DNA of 64,000 nt from Fusobacteriales bacterium (lineage in GTDB: Bacteria > Fusobacteriota > Fusobacteriia > Fusobacteriales > Fusobacteriaceae), in contig JAICDD010000001.1 in NCBI GenBank assembly GCA_020063625.1, forward strand, positions 62,001 to 126,000. The letters run 5' to 3'. Every line of letters begins with the position of its first letter. The first letter of the stretch is position 1. Of the stretch, positions 1 through 6,663 are shown piece by piece. Under the pieces are notes generated by a model. It ran no database searches. It worked only from the letters and a program-made list of their open reading frames with translations, and was not told where the DNA came from. The position numbers were made by a program, and so were the translations under genes.

Positions 1-767
1 TCATCTAAATATCCATTTTTTAATAAATATAGTGCTGAAAAAAACATGTTTTCTCTATTTATAAAAAATTTATCATTATCAAATAAAACAATACTTCCAT
101 CTAAATTTTTATTCATTAATATTTTTTTTATAAATATATCTTCTGTATTTTTAATATTAAAATATTTTGTGTTTTTTATCTTTCCAAAATCAATCTTTTC
201 TATAAATATATTTATTTCATCACTTTTATCAGTATTTATAATAACAATACTTTCTTCTACCTCTTTTACTTTTTCTTCTCCATTTTTTAATTTATTATTT
301 AAAAAATTTTCTATTGTAGTAAAATAAGCATTTAAATTATTTGAAAAAAAATAAAAATCATTATATTTAAAGTATTTTTCTTCATTTTGAAGTTTTGATG
401 TTTTTTCAGGTTTTATAAAAGTAATTAATTTTACATCTTTATTATATGTATTAGTTTTTATTTTCATTATTTTTCTATTTAAATATAAAAATATTTTTAC
501 ATTTACTTTATAATTGTTTTCAAATAAATAAACTAATTCTATATTATCTTTATTTTCTATTTTTTTTACTTCTTTTACATTTAAAAATTTATTTTTATAA
601 TATAGTTTGAAATTAATACTTTCAATAATTTTTTCATTTTCTTGTATATTATATATATCAACAATATTAAAATTATCAATTTTATACTGAAGTAAACTAT
701 TACTATATATATTTGTTCCAAAACTAATTGAATACATAAATAAAAAAATTATAACTATTTTTTTCAT
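1..767 (-). CDS. exported protein of unknown function, partial (C-terminus off window)
   Basis: An open frame of 255 codons runs from an ATG at 767 off the left edge. The ATG has a good ribosome site (GAGGT, 7 bases upstream). The first 18 residues (MKKIVIIFLFMYSISFGT) form a signal peptide, so the product is exported. The rest is rich in Lys, Asn, Ile and beta-prone stretches. The last visible part reads NRENMFFSALYLLKNGYLD, which faintly recalls helices of alpha/alpha-barrel glycosidases; this is too weak for a functional call. It lies just downstream of the mreB terminator, so it is probably a separate unit. No family recognised. Confidence 0.75.
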   Translation of the reverse strand, partial: MKKIVIIFLFMYSISFGTNIYSNSLLQYKIDNFNIVDIYNIQENEKIIESINFKLYYKNKFLNVKEVKKIENKDNIELVYLFENNYKVNVKIFLYLNRKIMKIKTNTYNKDVKLITFIKPEKTSKLQNEEKYFKYNDFYFFSNNLNAYFTTIENFLNNKLKNGEEKVKEVEESIVIINTDKSDEINIFIEKIDFGKIKNTKYFNIKNTEDIFIKKILMNKNLDGSIVLFDNDKFFINRENMFFSALYLLKNGYLD

Positions 768-789
768 AATTTACCTCACTATAAACAAT

Positions 790-820
790 AAAATTGGGTG
801 ACCAAATTTCAAAGTCACCC
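790..820 (-). terminator. terminator of the ftsK-like/maf/mreB unit
   Basis: Perfect 7-bp inverted repeat GGGTGAC (796-802) and GTCACCC (814-820) with an AT-rich loop. On the minus strand it is followed by a T-rich tail and lies 11 bases after the mreB stop. Confidence 0.8.
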
Positions 821-830
821 ATATTTAAAA

Positions 831-1877
831 TTAATAATCTGTTTCTGGTGATATTATTACTTCTTTATATCTATCAAAATCATTTAGTAATTTTTCAATT
901 CCCATAACAACACAATTTAAAGGATTTTCAGCTATTATTACAGGTACATTTAAGCTTTCAGATATTTTTTTATCTAATTCTCTAATAAGAGCTCCTCCTC
1001 CAGCTAAAACTATTCCTTTTTGATAAATATCTGCTGATAATTCTGGTGGTGTTTTTTCTAATGTTAATTTTATTTCTTCTATTATCTGAGATATAAGCTC
1101 ATCTAATGCTTCTTTTATCTCATTAGCTTTTATAGTTATATTTCTTGGTAATCCATTTAATACATTTCTTCCTCTTACTTCACACTCTAATTCTTCTTCT
1201 AATTCCATTGCTGTAGCTACATTTAATTTTATTTCTTCAGCAGTTTTTTCTCCTATTAATAAATTATGTTTTTGTCTTACATATTGAACTATTGCTTCAT
1301 CAAATTTATTTCCTGCTATTCTTACAGAAGTAGTTTTTACTATCCCACCAAGTGATATTACAGCTATTTCTGTAGTTCCTCCACCAATATCTACTATCAT
1401 ACTACCTTCTGGCTCAAATATTTCAAGCCCTGCTCCTATAGCTGCTGCCATAGGTTCTTCTATAAGATATGCTTCTCTTGCTCCAGCTTCAAGTGTTACA
1501 TCCATAACTGCTCTTTTTTCTACTTGTGTTACTCCTGCTGGTACACATATTACTACTCTTGGTTTTGTTAAAAATCTTCTTTTATGAACAATTTTATAAA
1601 ATTCTCTAAGCATTTTTTCTGTAATTTCATAATCTGCTATAACTCCATTTTTTAGTGGTCTTATAGCTTCTATATTTGCAGGAGTTTTCCCTATCATTTT
1701 TTTTGCTTTTGCTCCTACTTCATAGATTTTTTTAGTTTTTACATTAATTGCCACTACTGATGGTTCATTTAAAACTATCCCTTTATTTTTTAAACATACT
1801 AATGTGTTTGCTGTACCTAAGTCTATCCCTAAATCTTCTGAAAAAACTCCAAATACGTTGTTAAATATTCTTTTCAT
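831..1877 (-). CDS. mreB: rod shape-determining protein MreB
   Basis: Actin-like ATPase that forms membrane-associated filaments and positions the elongasome. The 348-residue product has the nucleotide-binding motifs: phosphate-1 DLGTANT near residue 15, phosphate-2 DIGGGTTEIAV near 163, and the adenosine motif LAGGGALI near 290. Family length is normal. The first ATG of the frame (1889) lies inside the ribosome site GAGGTGG, so the start at 1877 (MKRIFNN) is preferred; it begins with an amphipathic, membrane-binding stretch. It follows maf immediately. mreC lies about 31 kb away in another operon, so the usual mreB-mreC-mreD cluster is split here; mreD is not seen in the window. Confidence 0.96.
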   Translation of the reverse strand: MKRIFNNVFGVFSEDLGIDLGTANTLVCLKNKGIVLNEPSVVAINVKTKKIYEVGAKAKKMIGKTPANIEAIRPLKNGVIADYEITEKMLREFYKIVHKRRFLTKPRVVICVPAGVTQVEKRAVMDVTLEAGAREAYLIEEPMAAAIGAGLEIFEPEGSMIVDIGGGTTEIAVISLGGIVKTTSVRIAGNKFDEAIVQYVRQKHNLLIGEKTAEEIKLNVATAMELEEELECEVRGRNVLNGLPRNITIKANEIKEALDELISQIIEEIKLTLEKTPPELSADIYQKGIVLAGGGALIRELDKKISESLNVPVIIAENPLNCVVMGIEKLLNDFDRYKEVIISPETDY

Positions 1878-1888
1878 TTGCCACCTCA

Positions 1889-2470
1889 TTATAAATTTTC
1901 TATTTGCAATAAATCATAAAATAATTTTTCTCTTAAATCAGTAATAAATCTTGATAAAGGAAATCCCATTACATTATAAAAATCTCCCTCTATCTTTTCA
2001 ACTAAAAGATTACCTTTTTCCTGTATTCCATAAGCACCAGCTTTATCTAAAGGTTCTCCTTGGTTAATATACCATTTTATAAGTTCATTGTCTAGTTTTT
2101 TAAATGTTACTTTTGTTGTTTCATAATTTAATATTTTTATATTTTTTTCTATATTTAAAAATGAATATCCTGTAATTACTTCATGTGTTTTTTCTGATAA
2201 CATTTTTAAATATTTTTTAGCTTCTTCTTTATCTTTTGGTTTTCCTAAAATCATATTATCATATACTACAACTGTATCTGCAGCTAATACATAACTTTTT
2301 TTATTATCTTTTGCTATTTCATATGCTTTTTTATTAGCTATATCCATTATCTGTTCTGATATTTTTTCTTTATCACTTATTTCTTCTACTTCACTTACTT
2401 TTACTTCAATATTTTTAAAAATTTTTTCCATTATTTCTTTTCTTCGTGGAGACTTAGAGGCTAATATCAT
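1889..2470 (-). CDS. maf: Maf-family nucleotide pyrophosphatase
   Basis: House-cleaning enzyme of the Maf/HAM1 superfamily that hydrolyses non-canonical nucleoside triphosphates (dTTP/UTP pyrophosphatase type) to monophosphates. The 193-residue product opens with the family signature ASKSPRR (4-10) and contains VLAADTVVV near 62 and the GKPKDKEEA loop near 76. The C-terminus is normal (GDFYNVMGFPLSR). The start overlaps the stop of the upstream FtsK-like gene by ATGA, with the ribosome site inside that gene, implying translational coupling. Maf genes often sit beside mreB. Confidence 0.95.
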   Translation of the reverse strand: MILASKSPRRKEIMEKIFKNIEVKVSEVEEISDKEKISEQIMDIANKKAYEIAKDNKKSYVLAADTVVVYDNMILGKPKDKEEAKKYLKMLSEKTHEVITGYSFLNIEKNIKILNYETTKVTFKKLDNELIKWYINQGEPLDKAGAYGIQEKGNLLVEKIEGDFYNVMGFPLSRFITDLREKLFYDLLQIENL

Positions 2471-4122
2471 TTTTTTCCTCCTTCTAAATAATCTAATAAT
2501 TTTTTTGTCATAAATAATCCTACTTTATATTTTGTTTGTAAATAAATAATATCTTTTTGATTATTTCTAACTTCTAATAAAATTTTATTATATAATTCTT
2601 CTCCAAAAATATTTATAAAAAATTTTTCTTTTAAATTATCAACTTTTTTTACTTCTTCTTTTATTTCTTTTTTTTCTTCTGTTTGTTTATTCTTTTTTTC
2701 TATAACATTATTTTTAATTTCTTCTATTTGCTCAATATTTTTTTTTGAATCAAAATCTAATTTTATATTTTGATTCTCTTTTTTCTTTTCTTGTATATCT
2801 GGTTTTAGATTATTTTCTTCATTAAAAAGTGTCTGAACTTCGAGTTTATTTATATTAGCTAATTCTTTATACTCTTTTTCTATTATATCATTTTTTTCAA
2901 AAATTTTCTCTTGTACAAATTTTTTATTTTCTAATTCTTTTAATTCTTCATCTTTTTCTTGTACTTCTTTTATTTTCCCTTCTTTTTCTTTTGGGATTTC
3001 TTCAATTATTTTTTTCTCTTCAACTATATTCTTATTATCCTCTATTTTTTCATCATTAATATTCTTTTCCTCTTTTAATGATTCATCTAATATTTTTATT
3101 TCTATCTCTTTTTCTTCTTTTTCTTTTGATTTTTTAGACTCTATTTTTATTTCATTAATATTAATTTTCTCTTCTTTTCTATTTTTTATCTCTCTTATTT
3201 TTCTTTCTCTCTCTTCTCTTTCTTGCTTCAATTTTTCTTTATGTTTTCTTTTTAATTCTTTTATTTTTTTTCTTCTTTCAAAAAAATTCATTTTTTTTGT
3301 TTCTTTTTCTTCTGTTTTTACTTCTTTTTTCTGTTCTTTTTTTACTTCTTCTACTTTTTTTATCTCTTTTGCTAAATTTTGAATTTCTTTATTTTCTTTT
3401 TCTTGATTAGATTTTATATTTTCAAAAAAATCATTTTTAAAATATTTTTTACTAAAGTTAAAATCATATTTTATTCTTTTACTTTGTTTTTTTTCATTAT
3501 TTTTATTGCTTTTATTTTCTTCTTTTTCAAGTCTATCTTTTATCTGTTTTCTAAGTTTCTCTTTTTTATCATCTAAAAATATATCTTCATATTTATGATT
3601 TTTTATTTTTACTGTTTCTTTTTTATTTGTTTTTTTCTTTTTTATTGTTTTTATTTTTCTATATAAAAATCCTATTATTTTACCAAAAACTATTAAAAAT
3701 ACTAATGGAAATACTAAACTATTTAAAATAATAATAACTTTTTTATTTAATAAATTAAATAATGTTCCTAATAATACTGTAAGCAATATTCCTTTTCTTT
3801 CCCAGTAATTACTAAGAATATAATTAACAATTTCTTGTTTTGATATAATATTTTCAATATTAAAATATAAATTAAATATTTCTATTTGAAATAAAAATAA
3901 TAAAAAAAACTTCATTCTAAAAGATATCATTTCATATAAATCATCTTTAAAATTAATAATTATAGCAAAAATAATCAAATAAATAGTTAATAGATTATAA
4001 TAACTTCCTAAAAAATTATAGATTATTTTATAAATATTACTATTAACTAAACTAATGGAAAGTAAAAATAATGCCGATATAAGTAATGAAATACTAATAA
4101 TTTTTTTTCGTTCTTTACCCAT
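2467..4122 (-). CDS. FtsK-like membrane protein without the motor domain
   Basis: 551 residues in three parts. Residues 1-155 contain about five hydrophobic segments, with spacing and sequence like the FtsK 4TM anchor (GILLTVLLGTLFNLL near 110). Residues 155-495 are an extreme Lys/Glu-rich, coiled-coil-prone linker. Residues 500-551 resemble the FtsK gamma winged helix (LYNKILLEVRNN and YKVGLFMTKKLLDYLE, matching the pattern LF..A..-V followed by RIGYNRAARLVD.LE). No Walker A, Walker B or RecA-fold alpha/beta motor is present, although FtsK is usually over 700 residues with a motor of about 400. The frame is intact from a good ribosome site (AAAAGGGG) to a stop overlapping maf. A role in tethering DNA or division proteins at the membrane is inference. 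Confidence 0.7.
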   Translation of the reverse strand: MGKERKKIISISLLISALFLLSISLVNSNIYKIIYNFLGSYYNLLTIYLIIFAIIINFKDDLYEMISFRMKFFLLFLFQIEIFNLYFNIENIISKQEIVNYILSNYWERKGILLTVLLGTLFNLLNKKVIIILNSLVFPLVFLIVFGKIIGFLYRKIKTIKKKKTNKKETVKIKNHKYEDIFLDDKKEKLRKQIKDRLEKEENKSNKNNEKKQSKRIKYDFNFSKKYFKNDFFENIKSNQEKENKEIQNLAKEIKKVEEVKKEQKKEVKTEEKETKKMNFFERRKKIKELKRKHKEKLKQEREERERKIREIKNRKEEKININEIKIESKKSKEKEEKEIEIKILDESLKEEKNINDEKIEDNKNIVEEKKIIEEIPKEKEGKIKEVQEKDEELKELENKKFVQEKIFEKNDIIEKEYKELANINKLEVQTLFNEENNLKPDIQEKKKENQNIKLDFDSKKNIEQIEEIKNNVIEKKNKQTEEKKEIKEEVKKVDNLKEKFFINIFGEELYNKILLEVRNNQKDIIYLQTKYKVGLFMTKKLLDYLEGGKK

Positions 4123-4145
4123 TTACAATCCCCTTTTAAAAAAAT

Positions 4146-4174
4146 AATATAATAAGTAAATTCTATCATATCAA
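4146..4174 (-). promoter_or_regulatory. sigma-70 promoter for ftsK-like/maf/mreB
   Basis: Minus-strand TTGATA (4174-4169), 17-bp spacer, TATATT (4151-4146), 24 bases upstream of the FtsK-like start codon. Confidence 0.65.
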
Positions 4175-4214
4175 ATTCTTTTTTTCAAGAATTGATAGTT
4201 AGATTTTTATACTA

Positions 4215-4243
4215 TTTACAATATTTTTCTGATATGTTAAAAT
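4215..4243 (+). promoter_or_regulatory. sigma-70 promoter for rseC unit
   Basis: TTTACA (4215-4220), 17-bp spacer, TAAAAT (4238-4243). It is divergent from the FtsK-like promoter, with 35 bases before the rseC start. Confidence 0.7.
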
Positions 4244-4278
4244 GTAAAATATTATAATTTTTAAAGGAGCGATAATCT

Positions 4279-4683
4279 ATGAAAAATAAAGGTCTTATTA
4301 CAAAAATAAATGGTAATGAAATAAAAGTATATTTATTTAAAGATAGTGCTTGTAGCCATTGTTCTGGATGTAGTGATAGTGACAAAATGTCATGTGAATA
4401 TACATTTAAAACAGATACTACAGGATTAAAAGAGGGAGATATAATAGACTTTGAAATGAATAATAACTCATTATTAAAGCTTGGACTTATTGTATATATC
4501 CTTCCTATATTTTTATTATTTTTTATGTATTATATTGGTAGCTTAATTAAACTATCACAAGGTGCTAATATTTTGTTTAGTTTTTTAGGTCTTATAATAT
4601 ATTTTATTATACTTTTTGTAATTGAAAAAGTATATGGAAAAAACTTTTTAAAACAAAACATCAAAATTTCAAAAGGTGATTAA
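4279..4683 (+). CDS. rseC: RseC/MucC-family membrane protein (SoxR-reducing/Rnf accessory type)
   Basis: 134 residues with the RseC layout. A short soluble N-terminal domain carries a Cys cluster (CSHCSGC near residues 24-30, another Cys near 38). Two transmembrane helices (about 69-88 and 95-115) and a basic tail follow. In Proteobacteria RseC works with the Rsx/Rnf complex that reduces SoxR; in anaerobes rseC-like genes often accompany rnf. Here it is followed by two small exported proteins, not rnf genes, and the only Rnf-like cluster in the window is 50 kb away. The ribosome site AAAGGAG is strong. The cluster could bind Fe-S or zinc; this is inference. Confidence 0.85.
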   Translation: MKNKGLITKINGNEIKVYLFKDSACSHCSGCSDSDKMSCEYTFKTDTTGLKEGDIIDFEMNNNSLLKLGLIVYILPIFLLFFMYYIGSLIKLSQGANILFSFLGLIIYFIILFVIEKVYGKNFLKQNIKISKGD

Positions 4684-4684
4684 T

Positions 4685-5128
4685 ATGTCTAAAATAAAAA
4701 TAATCTTTTTATTTTTCCTCATAATCTCTTTTTCTGCATTTTCTGAGTATTATGCAATTGGAGCAAATTTAGGAAGTAATAAAGGATTAAATATTTTAAT
4801 TTATAACTCTCAAGAAAAAGCAATACAAGTTAATTCTTCTTGGAGTTTAAATAGTACCAATACAACTTTTATTTTTTCTTTTGATCAAGTATATTTTTCT
4901 TTAATGCCTGACGGAGTCACTCCTTTATATTACGGTGTTGGTATGAAAGTTTCAAATAAAGAAGAAGAATATATTGGAGTTAGAGGTGTTTTTGGTACAT
5001 CGTATTTCGCACAAGATATTGATGAAAATTTAGAACTTTATATTGAACTAGATCCTACATTTCATTTAGCTGCTACTACAGATTTTTTAGCATTAGAAAT
5101 TGGTTTAGGATTTAGATATTATTTTTAA
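4685..5128 (+). CDS. small exported beta-barrel-like protein, paralogue 1
   Basis: 147 residues with a signal peptide (MSKIKIIFLFFLIISFSAFS) followed by alternating polar/hydrophobic beta strands and a C-terminus ending GLGFRYYF, like the aromatic beta-signal of outer-membrane barrels. Length fits an eight-stranded barrel. The ATG at 4685 is chosen over a GTG at 4676 because AAAGGTGA lies at the right distance from it. It shares several blocks with the next gene: IG.NLG...GLN, YGVG.K, G.RG..G and DENLELY.-L.PTF. The pair is a tandem duplication. Function unknown; outer-membrane location is inference. Confidence 0.75.
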   Translation: MSKIKIIFLFFLIISFSAFSEYYAIGANLGSNKGLNILIYNSQEKAIQVNSSWSLNSTNTTFIFSFDQVYFSLMPDGVTPLYYGVGMKVSNKEEEYIGVRGVFGTSYFAQDIDENLELYIELDPTFHLAATTDFLALEIGLGFRYYF

Positions 5129-5140
5129 AAGGTGATAAAT

Positions 5141-5656
5141 GTGATTAAAAAAATTTTTGGGATTTACTTTTTAATTTTTGTATATAGTTTTTCTGCATAT
5201 GAAGAATTTAAAAATGATCCTAGCTATGAAGAAACTATAAATTTATATTCTGGAAGTTCTTATTTCAAAAATAATGTTACTTCTGCTATTGGATTAAATC
5301 TTGGTACCACTACTGGATTAAATCTTCTTTATAATAATATATCACTAACTTTAGATAGTAGAATTCTTAGTATTAATAATCCTACTTTATCTATTAGTAT
5401 TGATTCTTTAGTTGAAGATGATTTTTTTACTGTTGACTCTGGACTTCCATTTCATTATGGTGTCGGTATTAAATTAACTACCGAAGATAATACTAAAATT
5501 GGTTTTAGAGGTTTAGTTGGTAGCAATATAAGACTTTCAGATTTTGATGAAAATCTAGAGTTGTATGGAGATTTAATTCCTACTTTTTATTTCCCATCAT
5601 ATGGTAATTTTTTAAAATTTGAATTTGCAATTGGGCTTCGATATTATTTACCATAA
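5141..5656 (+). CDS. small exported beta-barrel-like protein, paralogue 2
   Basis: 171 residues starting at a GTG placed 8 bases after AAAAGGTGAT; there is no better ATG. A signal peptide (MIKKIFGIYFLIFVYSFSA) is followed by a short acidic insertion and then a domain homologous to the preceding gene (IGLNLGTTTGLN, YGVGIKL, GFRGLVGS, DENLELYGDLIPTF) ending GLRYYLP. Divergence between the two copies is large, so the duplication is old. Both follow rseC with tight spacing and share its promoter. No known family recognised beyond the barrel-like pattern. Confidence 0.72.
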   Translation: MIKKIFGIYFLIFVYSFSAYEEFKNDPSYEETINLYSGSSYFKNNVTSAIGLNLGTTTGLNLLYNNISLTLDSRILSINNPTLSISIDSLVEDDFFTVDSGLPFHYGVGIKLTTEDNTKIGFRGLVGSNIRLSDFDENLELYGDLIPTFYFPSYGNFLKFEFAIGLRYYLP

Positions 5657-5666
5657 ATAATAAACT

Positions 5667-5700
5667 AAAAACGAGTCCTTTAAAATTAAGAACTCGTTTA
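5667..5700. terminator. bidirectional terminator, copy 1 of the AACGAGTTCTT hairpin family
   Basis: AAACGAGTCCTT (5668-5679) pairs with AAGAACTCGTTT (5688-5699) with one non-Watson-Crick position. It separates the convergent plus-strand barrel gene and the minus-strand LysR gene. The same hairpin recurs at 9635, 61395 and 63231. Confidence 0.8.
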
Positions 5701-5709
5701 ATTCTTTTT

Positions 5710-6573
5710 TTATATTCTAAAATCTTTTAATTGTGCTATAAATTTTTGTATCTCTTTCTTTTCATATTTATCTTTAGTTACTACTAATTGATATCCATCA
5801 TCATTATCAAACTCTTCTATTACTTTAAATTCCCCTTTTTCAATTTCTAAATAAACAGAATAATAAGGTAATACTGTATATCCAAATCCTTCTTTTACAA
5901 GGTTTTTTATTGTTTCAATACTCCCTTGAACTACAATCTTTTCATCTAAACTTACTTTATATTTTTTTTCAAAATTAGCAATATTTTTTCTTGTTAATGG
6001 ACTATCATTTCTCATAATTAATTTCTTTTCTGCTAGTTCTGTTGGGTCATTTATATCTTCATTATAAATAATTACAAAAGGATAATTAGCAATTTCTATA
6101 ACTTCTAATTCTTTATCTTTTATATAATATGTTCCCATTAATGCTACATCTACTTTTCCCTCTTTTAAATCTTTTATTAAAGGAGTTCTATCTTTTATTA
6201 TCAAGTCAAATTCTATTTCAGGATAATTTTCAGAGAATTTTTTTAAAATTCTTGGAAGTATTTGTTCACCAATAAGATGTGTTGACCCTATTACAATTTT
6301 TGCTTTATCATATACAACAATTCTTTCAATTTCTTTTTCTGCTCTTTTTACTTTTTGAAATATCTCTTCAGCAATTTTATATAATACCTCTCCAGAATAA
6401 GTAAGTTTTATTTTTTTCGAGCTTCTATCAAAAAGTTTTGTATTTAATAGCTCTTCAAATTTTTTAATTTGAATAGAGACTGCTGATTGATTTATGTATA
6501 ACTTATTTGCAGCTTTAGTAAAACTACCTTCATTTGCTACTTCATAAAATATTTTTAAATAATGTAAATCCAT
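5710..6573 (-). CDS. LysR-family transcriptional regulator
   Basis: 287 residues. The N-terminal winged helix-turn-helix (MDLHYLKIFYEVANEGSFTK, then AANKLYINQSAVSIQIKKFE) is followed by a helix linker and a periplasmic-binding-protein-like effector domain (about 90-285). It belongs to the CysL/CbbR-like branch by general pattern; its ligand cannot be told. The ATG at 6573 has a GGGGGA ribosome site; the frame extends back to a TTG at 6588, which lies inside that site. It is monocistronic with its own promoter and lies between the barrel-like genes and valS. No divergent target gene is adjacent, which is where LysR operators often lie. Confidence 0.92.
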   Translation of the reverse strand: MDLHYLKIFYEVANEGSFTKAANKLYINQSAVSIQIKKFEELLNTKLFDRSSKKIKLTYSGEVLYKIAEEIFQKVKRAEKEIERIVVYDKAKIVIGSTHLIGEQILPRILKKFSENYPEIEFDLIIKDRTPLIKDLKEGKVDVALMGTYYIKDKELEVIEIANYPFVIIYNEDINDPTELAEKKLIMRNDSPLTRKNIANFEKKYKVSLDEKIVVQGSIETIKNLVKEGFGYTVLPYYSVYLEIEKGEFKVIEEFDNDDGYQLVVTKDKYEKKEIQKFIAQLKDFRI

Positions 6574-6606
6574 ATATAGTTCCCCCAAATTTGTTCTTTG
6601 TGTTTC

Positions 6607-6635
6607 ATTATACTACTTTTTATTTAATAATTCAA
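6607..6635 (-). promoter_or_regulatory. sigma-70 promoter for the LysR gene
   Basis: Minus-strand TTGAAT (6635-6630), 17-bp spacer, TATAAT (6612-6607), 34 bases before the LysR ATG. Confidence 0.7.
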
Positions 6636-6663
6636 GAAAAAAGAGGATTACTCCTCTTTTTTC
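6636..6663 (-). terminator. valS terminator
   Basis: AAAGAGGA (6640-6647) and TCCTCTTT (6652-6659) form a hairpin flanked by A and T runs directly after the valS stop codon. Confidence 0.8.

Noticed and set aside
46-327. 93-codon plus-strand ORF near the left edge
   Set aside because: Opposite the signal-peptide-bearing partial gene, which has a proper ribosome site and stays open for 255 codons.
6573-6588. Longer starts for LysR, mreB, fumarase, groES and rnfC-like genes
   Set aside because: The extra codons overlap or precede the ribosome-binding site in each case; the internal ATG has the proper spacing.
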